64,000 nt of DNA from Petunia secreta (lineage: Eukaryota; Streptophyta; Magnoliopsida; Solanales; Solanaceae): positions 28,684,501-28,748,500 of the forward strand of contig JARKIP010000065.1 in the NCBI GenBank assembly GCA_029990175.1, given 5' to 3'. Below, one piece after another: positions 21,346-32,556 of this stretch. The notes below the pieces were generated by a model that ran no database searches, was not told the DNA's origin, and saw only the letters and a program-made list of their open reading frames with translations. Numbering within the stretch: the first letter of the stretch is position 1; each line of letters starts with the position of its first letter. A program made the position numbers and the translations under genes.

Positions 21346-23228
21346 CCATTCTTGAAGAGATAGCTATCGTGCCACTGATATTTCTCAACCCTTCGGCCCC
21401 TCAAGATTGCATCACAGACGCATTTCAGCTTGGGATTATCTTCATACATCGACTTGATGCTTTCAAATCCCATGAGGCTCGAGGCGAGAGTGGTCGCTAA
21501 GAAAAATTTTCTTGATAACGCATCGACCACAACATTGTCTTTTCCCTTTTTATAATGAATTACATAGGGAAAGCTCTCAATAAATTCCACCCACTTGGCA
21601 TGTCTTCGGTTTAATTTCTCCTGACCTCAGAGATGTTTCAAAGATTCATGGTCACTTTTAATCACAAACTCTCTTGGCCACAAATAATGCTGCCAATGGG
21701 CGAGTTCTCGAACGAGGGCATACAACTCCTTGTCATACATAGAGTAATTCTAGGTTGCACCCTTAAGCTTTTCGCTAAATTAAGCGATCAGCTTCGATTC
21801 TTGCATCAACACTCCTCCGATCCCAACTCCAGACGAATCACATTCAACCTCAAACGCTTTGCCAAAGTCAGGGAGTTGCAACAACGGGGCAGAGAAAAGC
21901 CTCCGTTTCAACTCTTGTAAAGTCCTCTCTTGGGACTCTCCCCATACAAACAGATGGTCTTTCTTTACCAGCTCGGTTAAAGAAGCTACCACAGTGCTAA
22001 AGTCACGAAAAAACTGTCGGTAAAAGCTAGCTAGGCGATGGAAGCTATGAACTTGAGAAACCGCGGTTGGAGTCGGCCAATCTTTTATAGACTCGACTTT
22101 TGACTCATCGACTTCAACACCATTAGCACTTACAACAAATCCAAGAAAAACTACACGCTCGACACAAAAGGCACTTTTCTTGAAGTTAGCATATAACTTC
22201 TCTTCTCTAAGTTTATCAAGCACTAGCCTTAGGTGTTCGACATGTTCATCCACAGATTTACTATAAACAAGTATGTCATCGAAGTAAACGACAACAAACT
22301 TATTTATGAATAGTTTGACCACATGGTTCATCAAGCGCATGAATGTGCTTTGTGCGTTAGAGAGGCCAAAAGGCATCACTAACCATTCATAGAGACCAAA
22401 TTTGGTTTTGAATGCAGCGTTCCACTCGTCTATGGGTTTCATTCGGATTTGGTGGTAACCGGACCTAAGGTCTATCTTCGAAAAGCATGAAGAACCACTT
22501 AAATCATCTAGCATGTCATCTAATCGAGGGTTAGGATGACGATACTTTACCGTGATTTTGTTGACTGCTCAGCAATCAACACACATTCGCCATGTTCCAT
22601 CTTTCTTTGGGAGAAGTATAACAGGAACGACGCAAGGACTCAAACTCTCTCGAACAAGTCCCTTATTCAGAAATTCATCCATTTGCCTTTGGAGCTCCTT
22701 GGTGTCTTCGGGATCACACAGGTATGGAGGCTTGTTCGGAATGAAGTCAATTTGGTGCTCGATTCCTCTCAATGGAGGCAATCCACCTGGCATTTTTTCG
22801 GGAAACATGTCTCTGAAGTCCTGCAAAACACTTTGAACAACACTAGGCAAAGGGTTATTGTTAGAAAAATCATTATTAGAGTTTAGAAAGATACCCTTAC
22901 GCACGAGGCAAATCATCATTCGACCGGTGTCGTTGCCTCGTAGATACTCACCCAACATCATGATTGCACAAATGTTGTTGATCACGGGTGGAGTTTTGGC
23001 TTCAGCCACAATTGGTACTCCAATAGGAGTCTTTGCTTTGGCCGCTTCTTTCAGCTCTCTCATCCATTTATAGTCCTCGCTGACTTGTTTCGGAGACAAA
23101 GGTTTGAGTATGAAACTCTCCCCTCCGAGCTTAGTAGTGTAAGTGTTGGTTTGACCGTTGTGGATAACAGATCGATCATATTGCCACGGTCGCCCAAGAA
23201 GCTAATGACAAGCTTGCATCAGGACCAC
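21346..23228 (-). pseudogene. CRM-like reverse transcriptase and RNase H (middle fragment)
   Basis: On the minus strand the order is protease end (about 23110-23228), spacer, RT, RNase H. RT shows LPKKDGTWRMCVDC, KIDLRSGYHQIRM, VMPFGLSNA and the catalytic YFDDILVYSK (about 22275-22286). RNase H shows ECDSSGVGIGGVL, IKSDHESLKHL and DALSRK. In-frame stops fall after MCVDC, after SKLIA and after SLKHL. It is cut on both sides by Athila-like insertions, at 21341 and 23228. Together with 12946-14316 and 29283-29345 it forms one element. Confidence 0.9.
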
Positions 23229-23871
23229 TAATGTTTGGCATTTTATGCCAAAGTTTCCTTAATATTTCCGCATGTTTGAGCTTGTTATTCGCTCGTTTTA
23301 TAGTTTATGAATGTGGTTTTGCACTAATTTTATATCGTGTGTATGTAGGTTGTTGTGCAGTGCAATTGGAGCTTTAAAGAGCTTGATTTATCAAGAAAAC
23401 ATTGGATATTGATTGAGGATTGGATCGAGCACACGAAGGCACAACACGAAGCGAGCAAAGGAGAAAGAAAGCACGAAAATGGCTGGGCGCTGCAGGGCAC
23501 GTGGCGCGCCCTCCACCGCGCCCCACTGCCCAGCGCTATAACCCACGTGGCGCGGCCCTAAAGCGCCCAAAATGTGACGCTACTGGTTGCCTGGGCGCTT
23601 TCCGAGGCGCGGGGCGCCTGTTATAGCGCCCCGTGTGCAGTTTTTCACTTCCTATTCCGTCTAGTATTGGGTCTAAGTTATTACTAGGTGTTTGTAAACC
23701 CTATAAATAGTCTTTTACTTAGTTTTTGAAAGGGAGTTCAGACTTTGGAGCAAATTGGAGAGCTCATAACATCAAGAACAAGGGTTTTTCTTCCTTCCAT
23801 TAATCTATTTCATCATTATTTCATTATTACATCAATTCCTTGTGTTGTTATTATGAGTATGCGTGGCTAAA
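23229..23871 (+). repeat. Truncated 5' LTR, second Athila-like element
   Basis: It matches the first ~640 bp of 27956-29282 up to GCGTGGCTAAAT, then jumps into gag. It keeps a GC island (about 23470-23640) with two G-boxes, CACGTGG at 23498-23504 and CCACGTGG at 23543-23550, and the TATA box CTATAAATAG at 23701-23710. Confidence 0.88.
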
Positions 23872-25914
23872 TCCCAGCCTGGAGGGAGTAGCATCGAGCA
23901 TAGTTAAGCCCGCTATCACCGGGGGCTTTGAAATTAAGTCCGGCATGATTCAGTTGCTGCATGTGACTGGACAATATGGTGGATTACTTCATGAGGATCC
24001 GCAGCAACACATTCAGAACTTTCTGGAGATCAGTGATACTTATACACCAGCGGGTGTTCCTACTGATTATGTTCGCTTGACGTTGTTCCCGTTTTCACTG
24101 ATTGGGGCAGCAAGGAAGTGGTTAAAGGCTGAAAAGTCTGGGTCTATCACTGCTTGGGAGGATTTGGCTAAGAAGTTCTTGGCTAAATTTTATCCGTCTG
24201 CCAAGACAGCCCGGCTAAGGAGCGAAATTATGTCCTTCAGACAGTTAGAAGGAGAATCCTTGTATTCAGCCTGTGAGCGATTCAAAGCTTTATTGCGAGA
24301 TTGTCCACACCACAACCAATCCAATGAGGTTGTTGCACACACTTTTGTTGAGGGGTTGAACCAACACACCAAGATCGTGGTTGATGCTGCTGCTGGAGGC
24401 CAAGTACTGGCCTTAAATTTTGATCAAATTTATGATTTACTTGACTAGTTTTCGCAGAGCAATCCTGATTGGCAGGGTGATGGTAGAGCTATTACGCAGA
24501 AACCTGCAGGGGTACTTCAGTTAGATGCAGTTTCAGAGCTAAGGGCGAGGATGGATGCTATTTCCAATCAAATTAGCAAGTTAGCTTTGCCAAAGGCTCA
24601 GTAACCAGTGGCTCCAATGCAACAACTCCAGAGCTTTTGTGAGGTTTGTGGTCAAGACCATGCTACAGAGGTTTGCTCCTCTAATCCAGAGTCAGTTTAT
24701 TACGTGAGTAATCAAAACAGGCTGCAGGATCAAAATCAGTTTGGTAATGGTTATTATCAAGGTAATACGAGAGCCCCGAATAATTACCACCCACTTCCAC
24801 CTCCACCACAGCAGGTTAGCTATTCAGTTGAAGAGATGTTAAAGCAGTTGATGGCGGGCCAGCAGAGAATGATAGCTGACACTGCAGCCCATGCAGTGGC
24901 CATGCAAGATATTGCCAATGCTCACAAGAACCTAGAGCACCAGTTGGGGCAGTTGGTGGGAGAAATAAGCACTGTGAAAAAAGAGCCTGAACAATGTCTT
25001 GCAGTGACTTTAATAGAAGGTGGAGAGCTGATGGCCAAGTCCGAGGAGAGAGCTGAAATAGAAAAAGTTGAAAAAGTGGAGAAGGTAAAGAAGAAAGAAG
25101 AGAGAAAGGAGGCACCTCTGCCACGTCCACCATTCCCGCAGAGACTATTACCATCGAAGGATCTGGCCCAGTATCAAAAATTTGTGAGTATGTTGAAAGA
25201 ACTTCAAGTTAATATTCCTTTGACTGATGTGTTTGAATTGATGCCATCCTTTGTGAAGTTCTTAAAAGAGATTTTAGTCAAGAAGAAAAAGCCTCAAGAG
25301 ATAGGTACAGTTGAGTTAGTTGAGGAGTGTAGCACAATCTTGAGCAAGCTCCCTCCAAAACTTCAAGATCCTGGGAGGTTTACTATTCCTGCACCATTGG
25401 AGAGCATAATATCACTGGTGCATTGTGTGATCTGGGTGCAAGCATAAATCTCATGCCTCTGTCTGTTTGCAAAAGGTTAGGGCTAGGAGCAGTTAAGCTC
25501 TCTTCAGTTACTCTTAAGATGGCGGATGGATCACTCACTCACCCTGATGGTAAGTTGGAGGATGTGTTGCTAAAAGTTGGTAAGTTTACATTCTCTGCTG
25601 ATTTTGTAGTCCTAGATTATGAAGAGGACCGAGAAGATCCAATCATTTTGGGAGTACCATTCTTAGTCACCTCGAAGGCAATTATTGACATGGAGCTGGG
25701 TGAGATGACTGTTAGAGCGCATGGAGAAAAGGTTACTTTCAAGGTCTATAATGAGAAGGAGCATATAGCTAAGGTGGAAGAGTGCTCTATGATTGAATGT
25801 GTCAAACAAGAACATGGAAGTACACCACATGTGAAGTTGAAGAGGGGTTCTCTCAAAGAAGGGAAGAAAGCAAAGTTTCGGCGTAAGAAGAGAAGATATA
25901 ACGGCTGGAAGTGA
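23872..25914 (+). pseudogene. Athila-like gag-protease (second copy)
   Basis: It has the same protein order as the first copy and is better preserved: gag core (LLHEDPQQHIQNFLEISD, LIGAARKWLKAEK), CEVCGQDHATEVC (about 24638-24678), Gln-rich middle, KPQEIGTVELVEEC, and a retropepsin-like domain with CDLGASINLMPLSV and RPF replaced by VPFL. In-frame stops are at 24446-24448 and about 24602. A one-base deletion near 25390 shifts the frame before the protease, which then reads to 25914 with a basic tail. The native gag start is lost in the LTR-gag deletion. Confidence 0.85.
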
Positions 25915-27955
25915 GCTAAAAGTGTTGTCGTGCCACGACGTTAACTAAGGCGCTTCTCGGGAGGCAACCCGAGTTTGTACTTGTATTATTTTATTTATAG
26001 TGTCACGTAGTTGTTGTTTTTCCTTGGATTGCAGGTTCATGTAATGTCGAGGCTAAGTGTGGGGTGCCCTCACCCTTGCCTAATATTGATGACCTGATGA
26101 GGGAAGTCTGAGTACCTCATACTATATGGAAGTTTGGAGGATGCTAGCACCAAGGACTAGAGCCTTTAGGGAAGTTTTCTTTACCTTGCACTTGCTTATT
26201 TTTAGCACTGAGGACAGTGTTTAGTTTAAGTGTGGGGTAGGGGAACTACCCTTTATCTAATTTTGAGGTTAGGATGCATGTACCATAGGATTTTTCTTTT
26301 GTCACTTGACTTTATTTTTATTTGTTTCTTGCTTTAATATATGAAAAAAAAATTTAGAAAACCAATAAAAAATTCCAAAAAGATTTTCCTTTTTAGTTTT
26401 ATTAGTGGTACATGTCATCCACCCCGTGGTTTTTCTTATGGCCTCGGTTCTTTTCCACGGAGGCCTTTGAACCGGGTAGTATTTTTATTTTTAGGATTAA
26501 GATAGTTAGTTGTAGATGACCCTAGACGTAGGAAAGAGGTAGAATGCTAGGTGCCTTTGATTTGTTTGATACCAGTGGACTTGGACTTGATTGCATGTGC
26601 TATTTGTGGTGTCCTTGGGTTTTAATTGTGATGCATGCCTAAAAAAAAATGGAACGAATCCCTTGAGATGTTTGAGTCCACTTGCTTGGCTTTGTTATGA
26701 ACCTTTGTGCATTAGTGCTTAATTTTCCACAAGTTGCATTCTAGATGCTTGGTTGAGAGTTGTTGATGGAACCTTTTTGTGTGGATCATGTGCAATGTGT
26801 TTGTGAGGCATATTCTTGTTTGCTCCATGTTTGCATATTAATGTCTAGAACTTGCCTTGTGTGTATGCAAAGCGAAATCCTAGGTTTGCTCTAGTTGGGA
26901 AATGATACAAGGCCTTCTTTTGATTTGCCTACCCTTACATATACACCTTGGAAAAAATAGTTGTTATGATTCCTTTGACCCTTTTTGTTGGCACCCACAC
27001 CCCGAGCCTACCCACTTGTTCTGAATCGTTCTCTTTTGGCCCTTTACTCCTTAAGCACTTTAGTGATATTGTTTTGTTATTTTGGAGTTGTGGTTGGATT
27101 TTGGGAGGTTTTTGAGTGGAGCTAATGAAGGGGAATAATTGTTAAAATTGTGAAGTAGTGAAAAGCATTGGCAAGGTTGGAAGATAATGAAATAGAAAAA
27201 AGAAACAAAAAAGAGCAAAGTTGAAAAGAAAAAAATTGTGGAAAAAGAAATAAAGAGAAAAGAATATTCATTCTTTGCTAGTGTGTGCTTAAAAGAAAAA
27301 AATGCTACTTGTTGAGAAGGTGTGTGTGGAAGTATTGATTGGGTGGCTTGATGAGAATTGTGCTTAATTTGATTGTGATATATTAAACTGCTTAGGGAGG
27401 TAGTCACTATTACCATATGCATCCTACCCGCCCCTTAGCCTACATTACAACCCTTTAAAGTCCTAGTTAATCCCGATTGGAGTGAGCTTACATTAGTGGA
27501 GTCCTACACTACGGGCAAGCCTATGATACATTGTGTGTGACATGTGGGCTTTTTATGAGAGTGAGTGAATTCGTTTGTTATTGTCCCCATTCTATTTTTG
27601 AGATTCATGGTTGTGTGTGATACTTGGGGGGCACTATTTTGCTTCATATTGGTGAGGGCACATGGTTTGCATGAAATAGGTGAAGTTGATGGCTTCTTGG
27701 TTGAGTAGATAGGTGTGATTTTGTGGGAGCATGGTTGCATTAAGCTGAGTTTGTGCATTTGAGCTATTTTGGGGTGGTTGTTCTCATATTTTTAGTTTTG
27801 GTAAATTGTTGGCATGTTTGTGGATCCATAGTAGTCATGTGTGCATTGGTTCAATGGTCGGTATCAACCATAGTCATACGCAGACCTGTTTTACCTAGGT
27901 TGGGAAGTTAGTTGTGACTTGCTCGAGGGCGTGCAAGAGTTCAAGTGTGGGGTGG
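25915..27955 (+). other. Athila-like 3' non-coding region (second copy)
   Basis: No believable gene. It keeps an inverted repeat near 25925-25940, the hairpin CTCGGGAGGCAACCCGAG (25956-25973, perfect 6-bp arms around AGGCAA), and AAGTGTGGGG motifs near 26055, 26228 and 27942. The last one abuts the 3' LTR. Confidence 0.75.
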
Positions 27956-29282
27956 TGATGTTTGGCATTTTATACCAAAGTTTCCTTAATACTTCCGCAT
28001 GTTTGAGCTTGTTATTCGCTCGTTTTATAGTTTATGAATGTGGTTTTGCAATAATTTTATGTCGTGTGTATGTAGGTTGTTGTGCAGTGCAATTGGAGCT
28101 TTAAAGAGCTTGATTTATCAAGAAAATATTGGATATTGATTGAGGATTGGATCGAGTACACGAAGGCACAACACGAAGCGAGCAAATGAGAAAGAAAGCA
28201 CGAAAATGGCTGGGCGCTGCAGGGCACGTGGTGCGCCCTCCACCGCGCCCCACATCCCAGCGCTATAACCCACGTGGCGCGGCCCTAAGGCGCCCAAAAT
28301 GTGACGCTACTGGTTGTCTGGGCGCCCGTTATAGCGCCCCGTGTGCGGTTTTTCACTTCCTATTCCGTCTAGTATTGGGTCTAAGTTATTACTAGGTGTT
28401 TGTAAACCCTATAAATAGTCTTTTACGTAGTTTTTGAAAGGGAGTTCAGACTTTGGAGCAAATTGGAGAGCTCATAACATCAAGAACAAGGGTTTTTCTT
28501 CCTTCTATTAATCTATTTCATCATTATTTCATTATTACATCAATTCCTTGTGTTGTTATTATGAGTATGCGTGGCTAAATCTGTTGTTCTAGGGTTAGAG
28601 TATTACATGAAAGTTGATGTTTGAAGATTGATTTCCATTAATTGTATCCCATAACGGGTTGCTTATTCTTTCTTGATTTCACTTGTGTAATTGTCAGGGC
28701 CCGATTATTACGCATTATCTATGGTTTTTAGATTGAACTCGAAAGAGGGAATTTAATTACGTAATAAGAAAGAATAGGACTAGTTTGTGAACCCGGGCAT
28801 CGGGGAACCAATTTGTGAGTAGGATAGACATATACTTGCTCGCCTAGTTTAACTAATTACAGAATTCGTTAATGCGTGCACGTGATTCAACCCATAGACA
28901 TATAGGGATCGGAGTAGCCTGCATAGACCGTGAAGAATCGAAAAATTTTCACGGGTACATTTAATCTGTTAGTTAGTAATTCGGGATTTAAGAAGTGGAA
29001 TCAATTGGAAAACTCAACTGGATTGTTCGTAACTCTGACCCTGGACCGTCTCCTTATTACTGATAACAACCAACTCTTGCTCCATTGCTTGAATTCACTT
29101 TTACCATTTTAATTACTGTTCTTTAGTTAATAAACCCATCACTATTGGAAAAAGATCCCTGAATAGTTTATATAAATTGTTTGCTAGAATTCAGTCTGAA
29201 TAGTCCTCGTGGGAACGATACTCGATTTATCACTTTATTACTTGTCGACCACGTATACTTGCGTGTGCGTTTGGGAGCAACA
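27956..29282 (+). repeat. 3' LTR, second Athila-like element
   Basis: It is 1327 bp, TGATGTTTGG... to ...GGGAGCAACA, followed by ACCAC. The GC island is at about 28210-28345 with G-boxes near 28226 and 28270, and the TATA box is near 28410. Relative to the truncated left LTR the island lacks a short GC stretch near 28320. Confidence 0.9.
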
Positions 29283-29345
29283 ACCACATCAAACATCATT
29301 TCATCATGATAACCAACATGATAGGAAAGCATCAAGTTAAGTGTC
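29283..29345 (-). pseudogene. CRM-like protease end fragment
   Basis: About 20 codons (LMLSYHVGYHDEMMFDVV) continue the protease reading frame of the 21346-23228 fragment across the second Athila-like insertion. Its 5' side ends abruptly at plant-mobile-domain sequence near 29345, so gag, leader and 5' LTR of this element are missing. Confidence 0.65.
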
Positions 29346-30280
29346 ATCCTTCGTGTAGCCTTTGATACCAAGTTTGTGAAACAAAGCCTCTTCCACATTC
29401 GACCAAGCAACCGCCTTACAGATGACTCCTTTAGGATTATATGTAAATTTAGGACGACCTCGAGTTGACTTCTTTTCTTCCCTCTCTGGAGGCTGCTCAT
29501 ACGTCACGGCCCTTTTGCACCAAAACTCTATCCATCTTCTCAAAGAGACATTTGGGTTATTTCCCTCTCGAAGCCGGTGAAATGCGTCAAATAAATACTC
29601 GCAGCTTTGTGGGAGAAACCTTTTATTCTTGTCAAGATTGCCGGTGAGTTCTCGAGCATTTGGAACAACTTCTTCGTAAGGAGACCCCGCAATAGGCAGA
29701 CCACCGATCATGATACATCCCAAAGGGACATAGATAACTCTCCAACTGAGGTGAGCAACGTGTTTGTGATAGGACACCAGCCCTCACAAAAGGCTTTCAT
29801 GAGGTTAATGCTGCAATCATAGGTGAACAACGAAGCAAAAACGACGTCATAAATCCTAGTGGCTCTCAAGGTCTGCTCGCCTCTGCTAAGGATGTCTTCA
29901 GCCCACTCCCAGTAGCCGCGGATATAGTGAAATTCGCCACCAAATGTAATGGTATCACCCCAATGGACTTCTTTATTTATGATCCGCCTTCCAAGACAGG
30001 GAAGGGAACTTGCAATATTCGTAACTTTGTGAGTAGCAGAAAGAAGGCTCAGCATCTTAGAGGTACGACTAGTTTGCTCGAAAGTCCAAGTTGCCAAATT
30101 ATACGGATTTCTCAAGAATGACCATGTTGAAGAAGCATATAAACCACTTATTGGCGTGTCAACTAATAGCCATAAGTGCGTGTCAACTAATAGCCTTGTC
30201 TCCGCCTTGCTATCCTTGTGATCCGAAATTACAAGATACTTGTGTGTGGAGGAAGAGTTTGAATCTCTGAAGTAAACCAT
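29346..30280 (-). pseudogene. Plant mobile domain (PMD, aminotransferase-like) protein, frameshifted
   Basis: The minus-strand ORF from 30280 has MVYFRDSNSSS, LLVDTHLWLLVDTPIS, ASSTWSFLRNPYNLATWTFE, GYWEWAEDILSR, IYDVVFASLFTYD and FCEGWCPITNTL. It shifts frame near 29715 and continues with GGLPIAGSPYEEVVPNARELTG and FDAFHRLREG to about 29337. This is the PMD family, found in plant nuclear proteins of the MAIN/MAIL1 group and often carried by transposable elements. The biochemical role is unknown to me. The C-terminus is fused by truncation to a CRM-like fragment. The minisatellite at 30385-31296 lies just upstream of its start. More likely a mobile-element-borne or dead copy than a host gene. 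Confidence 0.7.
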
Positions 30281-30384
30281 GTTGAATCTACAAAAGTAAA
30301 GTGACTATGATTAGCACACAACTCGTAGAATAGAGACAATGGTTATGAGAAGAAACACGGCAAAGTAAATATTTAGCCCTCTTC

Positions 30385-31296
30385 TTGAACTTTAAAAGCA
30401 TTCACTGTGGGTTTTAAAGGTGAACTTTTAGAGGTATTCGCTTGGCACTTTTAAAGAGTTTCCTTCTAGAACTTTTAAAAGCTTCCATTGTGAATTTTAA
30501 AGATCTTCTTTGCGAACTTTTAAAGGTTTTCTCCTCGAACTCTTAAAGTCTTCCAAGATGAATTTTAAAGGTCTTTATCGCGAACTTTTAATGGTGTCCC
30601 TCTCAAACTTTTAAGAGCTTCCTCATCGAACTTTTAAAAGCTTCTCTGGTGAATTTTAAAAGGCCTTCATCGCGAACTTTTAAGAGCTTCCTCATCGAAC
30701 TTTTAAAAGCTTCTCTGGTGAATTTAAAAGGCCTTCATCGCGAACTTTTAAGAGCTTCCTCATCGAACTTTTAAAAGCTTCTCTGGTGAATTTTAAAAGG
30801 CCTTCATCGCGAACTTTTAAAGGTGTCCCTCTCGAATTTTTAAGAGCTTCCTCATCGAACTTTTAAAAGCTTCTCTTGTGAATTTTAAAAGGCCTTCATC
30901 GCGAACTTTTAAGAGCTTCCTTGCTGAACTTTTAAAAGCTTCCACAGTGAATTTTAAAGGTCTTCATCGCGAACTTTTAAAGGTGTCCCTCTCGAACTTT
31001 TAAGAGCTTCCTCATCGAACTTTTAAAAGCTTCTCTGGTGAATTTTTTAAAAAGGCCTTCATCGCGAACTTTTAAGAGCTTCCTTGCTGAACTTTTAAAA
31101 GCTTCCGCAGTGAATTTTAAAGGTCTTCATCGCGAACTTTTAAAGGCGTCCATGTCGAAATTTTAAGAGCTTCCTAGCCGAACTTTTAAAAGCTTCCACT
31201 GTGAGTTTTAAAGGCCTTCACCTCCAACTTTTAAGGGCTTCACCTCAGACTTTTGAAAGCTTCCATTGCAAATTTTAAAAGGCTTCCTCACGAACT
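30385..31296. repeat. 23-bp minisatellite with higher-order structure
   Basis: Roughly 40 copies of a 23-bp unit share a GAAYTTTTAAA core. Four unit types are recognisable: A GAACTTTTAAAAGCTTCTCT-, B GAATTTTAAAAGGCCTTCAT-, C GAACTTTTAAAGGTGTCCCT-, D GAACTTTTAAGAGCTTCCTC-. They are ordered as repeated A-B-D (69 bp) and A-B-C-D (92 bp) blocks. The core CTTTTAAAAG is self-complementary. Units are most regular in the middle and decayed at both ends. No ORF of interest. Confidence 0.9.
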
Positions 31297-31984
31297 AGAT
31301 GCTGAAAAAAAAAAAAAAACAAAAAAAATACAACGCATTGGAAGGAGAGGTCTTACCTGCCGAGTTTGCAAATGAGAATTGAAGATAATCGGGGAAATTG
31401 ACCTTTGTCTTGCTCCCTACACACACAAAAAATAAAAAAAGAAGTAAAGCAAAGGTGAGCCATATAGGAAAATGTACCAGAAGGAAATAGTTGTCCAAAG
31501 TTAATGGTACAAGGTATTATTAATTCGTTGTTTAAAAAAAATTAAAAGACATGGAGCAGGATCAAAACCTGGCGTCATTTATTTTTTTTAAAAAAATGAT
31601 AGAGCATTCAAGATCAAAACTGGGTCTAAAACTTTGCATGGGTGAGCTACGCACTTTGAACTATAGCAACAAATATGAGTTTTCCTAAGACTTTGCACGG
31701 GTGAGCTACGCGCTATGAAGCTTTGGAACAGTGCTGAAGCAAATTTAAAAGAGACCATATCCCAGATGACCTGTTTCATGATTTTAAGAACGAGGGGGAA
31801 TTTAATATCTTATACCTATTTTTTTTTCTTGCTCTCTACAAGGAATTGTTTATTGTTTTCAATAAATAATCCAATTCCACAGGACCAGGCAGACAATTAG
31901 TTTGAAGATTCTATGAGATAAAGACGTGAAACTTTTTTTAAGAAGCAGACTAGTGACGAGGGTTTTATTACAATGCATTCATGT
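31297..31984. other. AT-rich stretch without a recognised gene
   Basis: It begins with an A run (31306-31329). A direct repeat of about 30 bp, ACTTTGCAYGGGTGAGCTACG, occurs near 31631 and 31690. Short ORFs here have no recognisable content. Confidence 0.5.
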
Positions 31985-32536
31985 TGTTGGGATCAACAAG
32001 TATTATATATTTATAATAAAACACGAATAGCTAATATACGGGTAAAAGCTTATGAGATTACCTGGAGGAAGCTTGAAATTTTGTAAGCTCCAGATCTTTG
32101 GTGCTAAGCAATGAGCAATATACTGAGAGAAAGATATCAATTAAAGTTTGATAGTTCCTCTATTTATAGAGGTTAATGTCGGCTCTGGAATCTGTTTTCA
32201 ACATGGATACTAATGAAAACTTTGTATCCTAATAGAAGACAAAATACTAGGAGCAACTTTGTTGATTCCTACGTGGAGTCGAAGACAACTGTGGTCTGAA
32301 GTCTCAATTTTATCAAACAGCCACATCCTTCGATTGCTAGCTAAAGAGTAGTTACATTCTGAAAGGCATTGGCTACCATGTAGCCCTTTTCCGAGTCTGC
32401 TAACTAAGTGCAGCCAATTGTTGGCACAAGTTAAATCAAATGGCTACTTTTTTGGGCATTAATTGGAAATAAGCCGTATGAATAAAGATATTACTTCAAG
32501 TCTAGTCCTCATGTGTCAATGAATGTGACCCCAACA
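31985..32536 (-). repeat. Solo LTR-like element with TGTTGGG ends
   Basis: Ends TGTTGGGATC and GACCCCAACA form a 9 of 10 terminal inverted repeat, typical of copia LTRs. A TATA-like box (TATAAATA on the minus strand) lies near 32158-32171. No clear target duplication (CATGT versus AGCCT), no primer site and no partner LTR in the window. Confidence 0.45.
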
Positions 32537-32542
32537 AGCCTT

Positions 32543-32556
32543 GAAGTAGGGGCATT
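32543..32556 (+). other. Polypurine-like tract before an LTR
   Basis: GAAGTAGGGGCATT directly precedes TGTAGACA. This resembles the tract-LTR junction of Tat/Ogre-type elements, which argues that the following sequence is a 3' LTR. Confidence 0.5.

Larger units (their letters stand above)
23229..29282 (+). mobile_element. Athila-like element without RT (second copy)
   Basis: It is 6.05 kb with exact target duplication ACCAC (23224-23228, 29283-29287), inserted in the protease end of the CRM-like element. It has the same plan as the first copy: LTR, gag-protease, long non-coding region, LTR, no RT. The left LTR is truncated by an internal deletion near 23872 that removes its 3' half, the primer site and leader and joins LTR directly to gag. 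The left end reads TA instead of TG. Confidence 0.9.

Noticed and set aside
30385..31296. CRISPR-like spaced repeats
   Set aside because: Units are contiguous diverged 23-mers with no unique spacers, in a plant retrotransposon context.
31985..32536. MITE or other DNA transposon on the basis of the inverted ends
   Set aside because: TGTTGGG...CCCAACA ends plus an internal TATA box fit an LTR better, and no TA or longer target duplication is seen; kept as a tentative solo LTR.
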